From Streptomyces sp. NBC_00820 (GTDB lineage Bacteria; Actinomycetota; Actinomycetes; Streptomycetales; Streptomycetaceae), in NCBI RefSeq assembly GCF_036347055.1, contig NZ_CP108882.1:4444501-4508500 (forward strand): 64,000 nucleotides of DNA. The letters run 5' to 3'. Shown here piece by piece: positions 17,719-26,522 of the stretch. A program made the position numbers and the translations under genes. Every line of letters starts with the position of its first letter. The stretch's first letter is position 1. The notes beneath the pieces are model-generated. The model was not told the origin of the DNA. It saw only the letters and a program-made list of their open reading frames with translations, and ran no database searches.

Positions 17719-19578
17719 ATGACTGGGGCCAAGAGTGAGAGCAGGACGCCGGGTACGCCGGGTACGCCGGGTACGGAGGGTAAGTCGGACACGCCGGATA
17801 CGCCGGACTGGGAGAAGCGCTTCCGGGCGCCGCGGGTCTCCCTGCCCGACTGGGCGGAGGACGCGCCGGACCGTTCCCTGTTCGTGTCGAACGCGACGGG
17901 CACGTACGAGCTGTACGCCTGGGACCGCGCGAGCGGCGAGCAGCGGCAGGCGACGGACCGGGCCAACGGCACGACCGACGGCATGCTCGCCCCGGACGGG
18001 GCGTGGATCTGGTGGTTCGACGACAAGGACGGCGACGAGTTCGGCGTCTGGCGCCGCCAGCCCTTCGGCGGCGGGGCGGACGAGACGGCCGTGCCCGGCC
18101 TGGAGCCGTCCTACCCGGCCGGCGTGGCCCTCGGGCGGGACGGCCGCACGGCGGTGGTCGGCCGCTCCACGGACGAGGACGGTACGACGATCCACCTGGC
18201 GCGCGCCGGCGAGGACCCTGCGGAGATCTACCGGCACCGCGAGTCGGCGGGCGTCGGCGACCTCTCCCACGACGGTTCGCTGATCGCGATCGAGCACACC
18301 GAGCACGGCGACGCCATGCACGCGGCCCTGCGCGTACTGCGCCCGGACGGCACGACGGTCGTCGAGCTGGACGACACCAAGGGCGGCACCGAGGAGCTGG
18401 GCCTGGAGGTCCTGGGCTTCGCCCCCGTCGACGGCGACACCCGCCTGCTCATCGGCCACCAGCGCCGGGGCCGCTGGGAGCCGCTGGTGTGGGACGTGGC
18501 GACGGGCGAGGAGACCGACCTGGCCCTCGACCTGCCCGGCGACATCAGCGCCGAGTGGTTCCCGGACGCCGGCGCCCTGCTCATCGCCCACAGCCACGAG
18601 GCCCGCAGCGAGCTGTTCCGCTACGACCTCGCCGCCGCCGCGCTGACCCGTATCCCCACGCCGCCCGGCACGGTCTCCGGGGCGACCGCCCGCCCCGACG
18701 GCAGCGTCGAGTACCTGTGGTCGTCGGCCGCCGAGCCGCCGGTGGTCCGCTCGACCTCCGGCGCGGTCGTGCTGGACCCGCCCGGTATGAAGTGCCCGCC
18801 GTCGGTGGTCGTGGAGGACGTGTGGGTCGAGGGTCCCGGCGGCCGCATCCACGCCCTCGTCCAGAAGCCGGCCGGCGCCACCGGCCCCCTCCCCACCGTC
18901 TTCGACCTGCACGGCGGCCCGACCTGGCACGACAGTGACTCCTTCGCCGCGGGCCCGGCCGCCTGGGTGGACCACGGCTACGCGGTCGTGCGCGTCAACT
19001 ACCGCGGCTCCACGGGGTACGGCCGCGCCTGGACCGACGCCCTGAAGCACCGGGTGGGCCTGATCGAGCTGGAGGACGTCGCCGCGGTGCGCGAGTGGGC
19101 GGTCTCCTCCGGTCTCGCCGACCCCGACCGGCTGGTCCTCACCGGCGGCTCCTGGGGCGGCTACCTCACCCTCCTCGGCGTCGGCACCCAGCCCGACGCG
19201 TGGGCCGTCGGCATCGCGGTCGTCCCCGTCGCGGACTACGTCACGGCGTACCACGACGAGATGGAGGCCCTGAAGGCCATGGACCGCACCCTCCTCGGCG
19301 GTACCCCCGAGGAGGTCCCCGAGCGCTTCGAGGCGTCCTCCCCGCTGACCTACGTCGACCAGGTCAAGGCCCCCGTCTACATCTCGGCGGGCGTCAACGA
19401 CCCCCGCTGCCCCATCCGCCAGATCGACAACTACATCAAGCGCCTGGAGTCGCGCGGCGCGACCCACGAGGTGTACCGCTATGACGCGGGGCACGGCTCA
19501 CTGGTGGTGGACGAGCGGATCAAGCAGGTGGGTCTGGAGATCGACTTCGCGCAGCGGCACCTGGGGGGCGGGGAGTAG
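17719..19578 (+). CDS. S9 family prolyl oligopeptidase-like peptidase
   Basis: A 619-aa serine peptidase. The first 350 residues form a beta-propeller (blades with LFVSNATGTYELYAWDR and WFPDAGALLIAHSHEARSEL). The alpha/beta-hydrolase catalytic domain follows, with the nucleophile in GGSWGGY (Ser near 478), an Asp in NDPRCP near 560 and a His in AGHGSL near 592. No signal peptide is seen, so it is probably cytoplasmic. The N-terminus has short TPGTPGTPG repeats. The neighbours suggest no pathway. Confidence 0.9.
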   Translation: MTGAKSESRTPGTPGTPGTEGKSDTPDTPDWEKRFRAPRVSLPDWAEDAPDRSLFVSNATGTYELYAWDRASGEQRQATDRANGTTDGMLAPDGAWIWWFDDKDGDEFGVWRRQPFGGGADETAVPGLEPSYPAGVALGRDGRTAVVGRSTDEDGTTIHLARAGEDPAEIYRHRESAGVGDLSHDGSLIAIEHTEHGDAMHAALRVLRPDGTTVVELDDTKGGTEELGLEVLGFAPVDGDTRLLIGHQRRGRWEPLVWDVATGEETDLALDLPGDISAEWFPDAGALLIAHSHEARSELFRYDLAAAALTRIPTPPGTVSGATARPDGSVEYLWSSAAEPPVVRSTSGAVVLDPPGMKCPPSVVVEDVWVEGPGGRIHALVQKPAGATGPLPTVFDLHGGPTWHDSDSFAAGPAAWVDHGYAVVRVNYRGSTGYGRAWTDALKHRVGLIELEDVAAVREWAVSSGLADPDRLVLTGGSWGGYLTLLGVGTQPDAWAVGIAVVPVADYVTAYHDEMEALKAMDRTLLGGTPEEVPERFEASSPLTYVDQVKAPVYISAGVNDPRCPIRQIDNYIKRLESRGATHEVYRYDAGHGSLVVDERIKQVGLEIDFAQRHLGGGE

Positions 19579-19774
19579 CGCACTCACGGCGGTGCGGGCC
19601 CGGGTGACGGCTGGTCCAGGGCCGGCCCGGCTCGCGTCGCCCGCGTCGCCCGCATTGCTCGTACCGTCCGTACCGCTCGGCCCGTCTTCCCGCCCCCGGG
19701 CGGCGGGACGGTCCGGCTCGGCCCGCCTTCGGCCGGCGGGTCGGCCCGGCTCGGCGAGCCCTCGGCCGGGCGGG

Positions 19775-21670
19775 TCAGCCCAGCTCGGCCAGTCCTCGGC
19801 GGGTCGCGGCGAGGACGACCCGGTCCCCGCCGCGCAGCACGTGGTCGCCGGACACGTCGGCGCGCCCTTCCAGCGCCAGCACCCGGAACGCCCCCGCGCG
19901 GAACGCCTCGGCCACGGTCCGCCCCTCCAGCTCCGGGTGCCCGGCCACCTCGACCGAGGCGAACAGCAGCACCCGCCGCTCCACGGGGAAAGCCCCCAGG
20001 ATCCGCCGCCCCAGCATCGCCCCGGCGAACGCGGGCGCGGACAGGTACGACACGCTCCGGCTGCGGGTGACGGCCCGCGGATGAGCGGCCCGCAGGGTCC
20101 GGTACACCGCGGTGGCGAAGTCGTCGTCGTACAGCCGCAGTACCACCCGCAGATCCGGCCGCACGGAACGGGCGTACAGCACGGTCTCGAGGTTCGTCGT
20201 GTCCGAGCTGGTCACGGCCAGCAGCGCGTGCGCCCGGTGGATCTTCGCGGCCTCCAGCACCCCCTCCTGCGTGACGTCCCCGAGCACCACCGGAACCCGC
20301 AGCCGCCGGGCGGTCGCCAGCCCGCGCGCCTCCGGGTCGGACTCCACGCACACCACCGGGATGTGCAGCTCCCGCAGCCGGGTCAGCACCCGCGTGCCGA
20401 TCTTCCCCAGCCCCAGCAGCACCACGTGCCCGCCCAGCCCGCGCGGCGGCTTGCGCAGCGCGGAGGTGGTCCGGAACGTGCCCAGCGCTTCGAGCACCGC
20501 GGCCAGCAGCACGGGCAGCAGCAGCAACCCGACGAGCCCGGAGAGCAGTTGCAGGATCTGCCGCCCGAGGGGCTTGCCGAGCGCGGGGTCGTCGATCGCG
20601 AACATGTCCAGCAGCGTCAGATAGAAGGCCCCCAGCGGATGGATGCCGGTCACCAGGTACAGGGCGACGGCGAGCGCGCACACGCACCCCACGAGCCCGG
20701 CCAGCGACCACCGCAGCCGGCGCGAGAACAGCGAGGCGAGCGGCGGCACGCTGCCCACCCCGCGTCCGGCCGCGGCCGCCGACGTCCCCTCGACGGCGGA
20801 CACCTGCTCCAGGACCACGCTGGCCCGCCCGCCGGCCCGCCGTACCTCCTCGTCGTCCGGCAGCAGCCGCGGCCCCTGCTCCCCGTTGCCCTCGGCCGGG
20901 GAGAGCAGGGCCAGCGTGCACAGTCCGGGATCGACGGGCGAGCCGTCCGGAGGCGGAATCCGCTCCACGGCCCGCAGCAGCAGTCCGTCGGTCTGTACGA
21001 CCTTGCTGGTGCCGGTTACGGCCGTGGCGGCCAGCGCGGGCGCGGCGGTGTCGGCGTCGGACAGCACGGTCGTGGACGCGTCCGAGCCGCCGCCCTCGCC
21101 GTCCCCGGCCGCCAACGCCGCTGCCTGATCGAGGAGTTCCTCGATGTGCTGCCCCAACCTCCGGTTGTAGAGCCGCAGAACGAGCCGGAGGCGGGGGTTG
21201 AGGCGGCGGGCGGTCAGCGCGGCCCGGATGTTGGTCTCGTCGTCGTCGTACACGAGCGCCAGCGCGGCGGCCCGCTCCACCCCGGCCTCGGCGAGCACGG
21301 CCTCGGTGGCGGAAGCGGCCTCCAACACCACTTCCACCTCGCCGCGTTGCCCGCCGCCGACGGCGCTCGCGGCAGTGCCGCCGGGCCCGTTACCGCCGCT
21401 CCCGGCCGGGCCGGCGTGCGCGTTCCCGCTGCCCGCGCCCCGCCCGACGGCGGCGCTGACCACCCGGTCGAACAGCGTCGCCGAGGCGGACCGGGACCGC
21501 CCGACCACCGGAGGCCGGACCGTGCCCGCCTCCGGCGGCACCACGAGGACGACCCGCTCGCGGTAGACACTGCGCAACTCGGCCGCGAGCCGGTGCGCGA
21601 GACCGTCGTCCCCGCACACCACCATGTGCGCCGACGTGTCACCGGGGCCGCCTTGATACGGAACGCTCAC
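19775..21670 (-). CDS. TrkA-N (RCK)-type two-Rossmann channel-like membrane protein
   Basis: About 631 aa. Order: a first Rossmann domain (MVVCGDDGLAHRLAAEL, then a linker of low-complexity Gly/Ala), a membrane region with helices near 320-345 and 370-395 separated by a loop (FYLTLLDMFAIDDPALGKP), a second Rossmann domain (HVVLLGLGKIGTRVLTRL) and a TrkA-C-like end. It resembles ion channel gating-ring proteins, but I see no TVGYG potassium filter in the loop. The start is one of two adjacent GTG codons, neither with a good ribosome binding site. Divergent from the permease gene. Confidence 0.75.
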   Translation of the reverse strand: MSVPYQGGPGDTSAHMVVCGDDGLAHRLAAELRSVYRERVVLVVPPEAGTVRPPVVGRSRSASATLFDRVVSAAVGRGAGSGNAHAGPAGSGGNGPGGTAASAVGGGQRGEVEVVLEAASATEAVLAEAGVERAAALALVYDDDETNIRAALTARRLNPRLRLVLRLYNRRLGQHIEELLDQAAALAAGDGEGGGSDASTTVLSDADTAAPALAATAVTGTSKVVQTDGLLLRAVERIPPPDGSPVDPGLCTLALLSPAEGNGEQGPRLLPDDEEVRRAGGRASVVLEQVSAVEGTSAAAAGRGVGSVPPLASLFSRRLRWSLAGLVGCVCALAVALYLVTGIHPLGAFYLTLLDMFAIDDPALGKPLGRQILQLLSGLVGLLLLPVLLAAVLEALGTFRTTSALRKPPRGLGGHVVLLGLGKIGTRVLTRLRELHIPVVCVESDPEARGLATARRLRVPVVLGDVTQEGVLEAAKIHRAHALLAVTSSDTTNLETVLYARSVRPDLRVVLRLYDDDFATAVYRTLRAAHPRAVTRSRSVSYLSAPAFAGAMLGRRILGAFPVERRVLLFASVEVAGHPELEGRTVAEAFRAGAFRVLALEGRADVSGDHVLRGGDRVVLAATRRGLAELG

Positions 21671-21782
21671 CACGAGGGGAAAGACTGCCCCAAAGAGACG
21701 GCCGGTTCCAGCGGTTGGTTGAACGACCGGGCCCGGCGCCGCGTACGGGAGGGGAGGAGCACACAGCCGGAGGTACCCACCC

Positions 21783-22826
21783 GTGGCCATCACCGAAGAC
21801 GCCCCGCCGGGCGCCCCGCCCGGCGGCACACCCCGGGAACCGGCACCGCCGTCCGGCGCGCGGGGAGGCCGTACGGGCCGGCGGCTCAGCTCCCCGCTCG
21901 TGCTGACGTCGACTCTGGTGCTCGCGGTCCTCGCCCAGTCGCCGATCCGCGGGGCGCTCGGGACGCCCGTGATGCAGAGCTGGATGACGGTGTTCGTGGC
22001 CGTGACGGTCCAGGCGCTGCCCTTCCTCGTCCTGGGCGTCCTGCTCTCGGCGGCGATCGCGGTGTTCGTGCCCCCGTCCTTCTTCGCCCGCGCCCTCCCG
22101 CGCCGCCCCGCCCTCGCCGTACCGGTGGCCGGGCTGGCGGGCGCGGTGCTGCCGGGCTGCGAGTGCGCGTCGGTCCCGGTGGCGGGCGCGCTGGTGCGCA
22201 GGGGGGTGACCCCGGCCGCCGCCCTGGCGTTCCTGCTGTCCGCGCCCGCGATCAACCCGGTCGTCCTGACCGCGACCGCTGTCGCCTTCCCGCGGAACCC
22301 GGAGATGGTCCTGGCCCGGTTCCTCGCGAGCCTCCTCGTGGCCTGCGCGATGGGCTGGCTCTGGCAGCGCCTGGGCCGCACCGACTGGCTGCGCCCGCCG
22401 GCGCACGGCGCGCACGAGGGCACCACCAAGGGCGAGTCGTTCTGGAACTCGGTCCGGCACGACACCATGCACGCGGGCGGCTTCCTGGTGCTGGGCGCGA
22501 TGGCGGCGGCCACGCTGAAGGCGGTGGCCCCGGCGACCTGGCTGCGCACGGCGGCCGACAACCCCCTGCTCTCCGTCCTCGCCCTCGCCGTGCTGGCCGT
22601 CCTGCTGTCCATCTGCTCGGAGGCGGACGCGTTCGTCGCCGCGTCCCTGACGCAGTTCTCCCTGACGGCCAAGCTGGTGTTCCTGGTGGTGGGCCCGATG
22701 ATCGACCTCAAGCTCTTCGCGATGCAGGCGGGTACCTTCGGCCGTACCTTCGCGCTCCGGTTCGCCCCCGCCACCTTCGCCCTGGCCGTCGCGGGCGCGG
22801 TCCTGACCGGGACGGTGCTGCTGTGA
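21783..22826 (+). CDS. Permease of the DUF318/YraQ (ArsP_1) family, copy 1
   Basis: A 347-aa inner-membrane permease with about eight hydrophobic helices in two repeats. Family motifs are VAVTVQALPFLVLGV, LPGCECASVPV near 120 with paired Cys, FLLSAPAINPVVL, and CSEADAFVAASL in the second half. The first 35 residues are a Pro/Gly-rich cytoplasmic tail. The GTG start follows the spacer shared with the channel-like gene. It overlaps the next gene by 4 bp (GTGA). Substrate is unknown; metal ions or metalloids are plausible. A close paralogue is encoded at 25491-26522. Confidence 0.85.
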   Translation: MAITEDAPPGAPPGGTPREPAPPSGARGGRTGRRLSSPLVLTSTLVLAVLAQSPIRGALGTPVMQSWMTVFVAVTVQALPFLVLGVLLSAAIAVFVPPSFFARALPRRPALAVPVAGLAGAVLPGCECASVPVAGALVRRGVTPAAALAFLLSAPAINPVVLTATAVAFPRNPEMVLARFLASLLVACAMGWLWQRLGRTDWLRPPAHGAHEGTTKGESFWNSVRHDTMHAGGFLVLGAMAAATLKAVAPATWLRTAADNPLLSVLALAVLAVLLSICSEADAFVAASLTQFSLTAKLVFLVVGPMIDLKLFAMQAGTFGRTFALRFAPATFALAVAGAVLTGTVLL

Positions 22827-23566
22827 ACCGGCAGGCCCAGGCGGCGGTCATGTTCCTGCTCGGCGCGGCCCTGCTGCACGCGGGCGTCACCGACCTCTAC
22901 CTGCGCTACGTCAAAGCGGGCCTACGTCCCCTGCTGCTGGCCTCGGGTGCCGTCCTGATCGCGGCGTCCCTGGCGACGGCCTGGTATGAGCGCAGGCGAG
23001 CCAAATCCTCCGCCGGCACCAGCACCGGCGCCGACACCGACGCCCACGCTCACGCCCACCGCGAGCCCCGCATCGCGTGGCTTCTGCTGCTCCCGCTGCT
23101 CGCCCTCATCCTCATCGCCCCGCCGGCCCTCGGCTCCTACAGCGCCCTGCGCACGGGCACGGCGCTGCAACAGCCCTACGGCTACGGCACCTTGCCCGCG
23201 GGTGACCCGGTCCCGCTCAGCGTGGTCGACTACGCCTCGCGCGCGGCGTACGGCCACGGCCGCTCCCTGCACGGCCGCCCCGTCCGTGTCACCGGCTTCC
23301 TCGCCCTGGACCACGGCGGTGCGCCCTACCTGGTCCGCATGGCCCTCAACTGCTGTGCGGCGGACGCCCAGCCGGTCAAGATCGCCCTGACCGGCACGCT
23401 GCCCCCGGTCCTGCGGCCGGACGCCTGGCTGGAGGTCACGGGCAGCTACACCCCGCGACTGACCCACGACCCGGTCAACAACGGCCCGATCCCGTACCTG
23501 AAGGTCACCTCGGTGAGGCCGGTACCGACCCCCCGCGACCCCTACGACGAGACCTGGAACAACTGA
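22823..23566 (+). CDS. TIGR03943 family permease partner, copy 1
   Basis: A 247-aa protein with two N-terminal helices (MFLLGAALLHAGVTDLYLRYV, LLLASGAVLIAASLATAWY), a short His-containing cytoplasmic linker (DAHAHAHREPR), a third helix and an extracytoplasmic domain with the conserved LNCCAAD motif. This family always travels with DUF318 permeases and is thought to form the second subunit. The GTG start overlaps the permease stop, so translation is coupled. Paralogous to the protein at 26519-27355, which has a much longer His-rich linker. Confidence 0.8.
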   Translation: MNRQAQAAVMFLLGAALLHAGVTDLYLRYVKAGLRPLLLASGAVLIAASLATAWYERRRAKSSAGTSTGADTDAHAHAHREPRIAWLLLLPLLALILIAPPALGSYSALRTGTALQQPYGYGTLPAGDPVPLSVVDYASRAAYGHGRSLHGRPVRVTGFLALDHGGAPYLVRMALNCCAADAQPVKIALTGTLPPVLRPDAWLEVTGSYTPRLTHDPVNNGPIPYLKVTSVRPVPTPRDPYDETWNN

Positions 23567-23573
23567 CAGCCAG

Positions 23574-23607
23574 CCGCTGCCAGTTGGCAACTGACAACTG
23601 GCAGCGG
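23574..23607. terminator. Bidirectional hairpin
   Basis: CCGCTGCCAGTTG pairs perfectly with CAACTGGCAGCGG (13 bp, 8-nt loop) between convergent genes. Confidence 0.8.
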
Positions 23608-23634
23608 ACGGAGGGCGGCCGCAGCCCTCCCCGG

Positions 23635-24612
23635 TCAGCTGAGGCAGACCAGGCCGAGCAGGCAGAGGTGGGCCGGTGAGGTCGCCGCCGGGGTGGAGGG
23701 CACCTGCGGGGTCGCCGAGTCCGTGGCACCGGGGCTCGACGCGGCCGGGGTGGACGCCGGCTGCTGGGACGCCGTACCGGAGGAGGAGGCGGAAGCGGAG
23801 GCGGAACCGGTGCCACTGGTGGCCGTGCCGCCGGAGGTGGCGGCCGCGGCGGGGGCGGACGTGTGCGGCACAGTGGCCGGAGTCCGTACGGGCAGAGTGG
23901 GGGCCGCGGAGTCCGTGTGCGCGTTCGACGGGTCGGTGCCTGCCGCCGTGGTCGCGGCCTGCGGAGCCTGCGCGGTGTGCGTGGCCCGCGCGGACTGCCC
24001 GTGCGAGGGACCGGCTCCCCGCGACGGGGCGTGAGCCGGGTTCGAGGTGTGCGGGGCTCCCTGCGTGCCGGGCGGGGTCGTCACCGGAAGGTCGTCGGCG
24101 GTGGTCTCCGCGCCCACGCCGCCCATGCCGCGGTTGTCCGGGGCCGCGGCCGCCTGGGTGCGGTCGGTGGACTGGCGCTCCATCGAGGCCAGGGTGAGTC
24201 CGCCGCCGACCAGCGCCACGGCGGTCGCCACGGCGGCCCGGCGCTTGTTCTTCTTCCAGCGGACCAGCTGCCGGCGCCGGGCGGCCCGGCCCTGTGCCGC
24301 GGCGGGCGCGTCCTTCACGTCACCGGACGGGTGGAACCGCGGGGCGCCGTCCAGCGCGCCGCCCGCGACCGGGCCGCCGACGGGATCGCCGTCGAGAGGG
24401 GCGCTGCCGCGGGGAGCGCCGTCGACGGGAGTGCCGTCGGAGGAAGCCGGCGTGCCGAAGAGGTCGAAGTCGCGCATCGCCGACTCGGGCGTGGCCGCCG
24501 TGTAGCCGCGGCTCGTGGTCACGACGGGAGCGATGTCCGGAGCGTAGGCGCCGCACCCGGGACACACGAGAGCGCCGTTCAGATGGCGACGGCACGAGGA
24601 GCAGTAGTCCAT
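23635..24612 (-). CDS. Zinc-ribbon single-pass membrane protein (SCO2400-like)
   Basis: A 325-aa protein. The N-terminus YCSSCRRHLNGALVCPGCGAY has two CxxC pairs forming a zinc ribbon. A Gly/Pro/Asp-rich linker, a basic stretch (RRRQLVRWKKNKRR), one membrane helix near 125-143 (VATAVALVGGGLTL) and a long Thr/Ala/Ser/Pro-rich secreted tail follow. The pattern matches a streptomycete family I know as SCO2400-like, of unknown function. AGGAAG precedes the ATG. The low-complexity tail ends in LCLLGLVCLS, which contains two Cys and could be lipid-facing. Confidence 0.7.
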   Translation of the reverse strand: MDYCSSCRRHLNGALVCPGCGAYAPDIAPVVTTSRGYTAATPESAMRDFDLFGTPASSDGTPVDGAPRGSAPLDGDPVGGPVAGGALDGAPRFHPSGDVKDAPAAAQGRAARRRQLVRWKKNKRRAAVATAVALVGGGLTLASMERQSTDRTQAAAAPDNRGMGGVGAETTADDLPVTTPPGTQGAPHTSNPAHAPSRGAGPSHGQSARATHTAQAPQAATTAAGTDPSNAHTDSAAPTLPVRTPATVPHTSAPAAAATSGGTATSGTGSASASASSSGTASQQPASTPAASSPGATDSATPQVPSTPAATSPAHLCLLGLVCLS

Positions 24613-24817
24613 TTGCGGTCTTCCTGAGTCGACTGCGCCTGCGGCCTCGGCCGCGGCCTGGCCGCGTTCGCACGCGGGATCGAACGGCCGCCAACGCTAA
24701 CGATCGTTTAGGAAGACCATGTGCGCCCCCTGTGGCACTCCTGCGCACATTCTCAGCGGATTCACGGGCGCAGTGGGTGTCGGCGTGCGCGGCTGCGGCG
24801 CGGGTCACATCCGGCGC

Positions 24818-24844
24818 TGTCACATTCCGGCGCGCGGCTCCGTC
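24818..24844 (+). promoter_or_regulatory. ECF41-type sigma factor promoter
   Basis: TGTCACA, 16 nt, CGTC, the exact -35/spacer/-10 arrangement reported for ECF41 sigma factors, ending 40 nt before the AhpD-like gene. A related GGTCACATCCGG lies 15 bp upstream. ECF41 targets are typically carboxymuconolactone decarboxylase-like, oxidoreductase or epimerase genes, and this gene is of the first kind. Confidence 0.7.
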
Positions 24845-24884
24845 GTAACCGTGCAGGCCGACAGCAACGGTGAAGGAGCACATC

Positions 24885-25358
24885 ATGGAAGCCCGTCTGA
24901 ACCTTTTCGGCAGCGAGTCCGCGGCCAAGCTCATGCGGCACTTCAACGCGTCGGGCAGGGTGATCTCGGAGTCGACACTGCCCGCCGCGACGCAGGAACT
25001 CGTGAAGATCCGCGCCAGCCAGATCAACGGCTGCGGTTTCTGCACCGACATGCACACCAAGGAGGCCACCGCCGCGGGGGAGAGCGCGGTCCGCCTCCAC
25101 CTGGTCGCGGCCTGGCGCGAGGCCAAGGTCTTCACCGACGCCGAGCGCGCCGCCCTGGAGCTGGCCGAGCAGGGCACCCGGATCGCCGACGCGTCCGGCG
25201 GCGTCACCGACGAGGCCTGGGCCGCCGCCGCCAAGCACTACGACGAGGAGCAGCTCACCGCGCTGGTCTCCCTCATCGCCCTCATCAACGCCTACAACCG
25301 GCTGAACGTCATCGTGCGGCAGCCGGCCGGCGACTACGAGCCCGGCATGTTCGGCTAG
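24885..25358 (+). CDS. AhpD / carboxymuconolactone decarboxylase-like protein
   Basis: A 157-aa all-helical protein of the AhpD-like family. The redox motif CGFC with the downstream His (NGCGFCTDMHTKEA, near 50-63) is complete, so it may act as a peroxidase or reductase partner rather than a decarboxylase. AAGGAG 8 nt upstream fixes the ATG; an in-frame ATG 15 bp earlier is less likely. No ECF sigma factor gene is adjacent, so regulation by the upstream ECF41-like promoter would be in trans. The stop TAG is the first triplet of a half palindromic element. Confidence 0.88.
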   Translation: MEARLNLFGSESAAKLMRHFNASGRVISESTLPAATQELVKIRASQINGCGFCTDMHTKEATAAGESAVRLHLVAAWREAKVFTDAERAALELAEQGTRIADASGGVTDEAWAAAAKHYDEEQLTALVSLIALINAYNRLNVIVRQPAGDYEPGMFG

Positions 25359-25375
25359 GGCCTGCCTTCCGGATC
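25355..25375. mobile_element. Half copy of the palindromic element
   Basis: ctagggcctgccttccggat matches the arm of the element at 3675-3766 and likewise starts at a TAG stop codon. No second arm is found in the following 120 bp. Confidence 0.4.
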
Positions 25376-25490
25376 GCGGGCCAGTACGGGACCGCGCACG
25401 GCCGCGTCATCCATTCGCGACGGCGTGTGCGCACGGCCGCGACTGCCTCCCTCGCGTATCGTCGCCCAAACGCCAACATCCGGAGTGAAA

Positions 25491-26522
25491 ATGGGAAAAA
25501 CGGATGAAATGGTGGGAGTGGTCGAGAGGGTCGCGGTCGTGTCCACCGGCCTGCCGGTACGCCGCACCCCCGTACGGCCGCTGGTCGCCGTGTCCGCGGC
25601 GGCGGTCGTCGGGGTGGCGGTGCTGCTCCTCGCCGGTACCCGGTGGCTCGACCACCCCGCCGTCCAGGCCTGGCGCACCGTCTGCCTGGCCATCACCGTC
25701 CAGGCGCTGCCCTTCCTCCTGCTGGGCACCGTCCTGTCCGGCGCCATCAACGCCTTCGTCCCGGCCGATCTGTTCACCCGGGTGCTGCCGAAGCGCGCCG
25801 CCCTCGCCGTACCGGTGGCGGGGGTGGCGGGCGCGGTGCTGCCCGGCTGCGAGTGCGCCTCCGTGCCCGTCGCGAACAGCCTCATCCGCCGGGGTGTGAC
25901 ACCGGCCGCCGCCTTCGCCTTCCTCCTCTCCGCCCCCGCGATCAACCCGATCGTGCTCACCGCCACGGCGGTCGCCTTCCCCGGCAACCCGGCCATGGTC
26001 GCCGCCCGACTGCTCGCCTCCCTCGCCACCGCCGCGCTGATGGGCTGGCTGTGGCTCTGGCTCGGGAAGGAGGAGTGGCTGCGGCCGGCGGTCCGGCACA
26101 CCGGCCACCACTCCGGACACAACCGTTGGACGGAGTTCCGCCACGGCTTCCAGCACGACTTCCTGCACGCCGGCGGCTTCCTGGTGCTCGGCGCCATGGC
26201 CGCCGCCACCTTCAACGTGGCCGTGCCGCGTTCCGTCCTCGACACCTTCTCCGGATCGCCCTGGCTGTCGGTGCTCTTCCTGGCCGGTCTCGCCGTTCTC
26301 CTGGCGGTGTGCTCGGAGGCCGACGCGTTCGTCGCGGCCTCCCTCACCGGTTTCTCCCCGACCGCGCGGCTCGCGTTCATGGTGGTCGGCCCCATGGTCG
26401 ACCTGAAGCTGATCGCCCTTCAGGCGGGTACCTTCGGCCGCGCGTTCGCCGTCCGCTTCTCCACCGCGACCACGGTCGTGGCGGTCATCGCGAGCGTCCT
26501 GATCGGAGGGGCACTGCTGTGA
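25491..26522 (+). CDS. Permease of the DUF318/YraQ family, copy 2
   Basis: A 343-aa membrane protein closely similar to the permease at 21783: the same LPGCECASVPV, FLLSAPAINP, CSEADAFVAASL and VVGPMVDLKL motifs. The N-terminal tail differs and is shorter. The ATG has GGAG 6 nt upstream. It overlaps the following TIGR03943 gene by 4 bp exactly as in copy 1, so the pair was duplicated as a unit. About 190 bp separates it from the AhpD-like gene, so it probably has its own promoter. Confidence 0.85.
   Translation: MGKTDEMVGVVERVAVVSTGLPVRRTPVRPLVAVSAAAVVGVAVLLLAGTRWLDHPAVQAWRTVCLAITVQALPFLLLGTVLSGAINAFVPADLFTRVLPKRAALAVPVAGVAGAVLPGCECASVPVANSLIRRGVTPAAAFAFLLSAPAINPIVLTATAVAFPGNPAMVAARLLASLATAALMGWLWLWLGKEEWLRPAVRHTGHHSGHNRWTEFRHGFQHDFLHAGGFLVLGAMAAATFNVAVPRSVLDTFSGSPWLSVLFLAGLAVLLAVCSEADAFVAASLTGFSPTARLAFMVVGPMVDLKLIALQAGTFGRAFAVRFSTATTVVAVIASVLIGGALL

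Noticed and set aside
25485..25500. Possible Zur box (TGAAAATG half site) upstream of permease copy 2
   Set aside because: Only the left half matches and it overlaps the start codon region; the right half ATTTTCA is absent. It is worth a look only with binding data.
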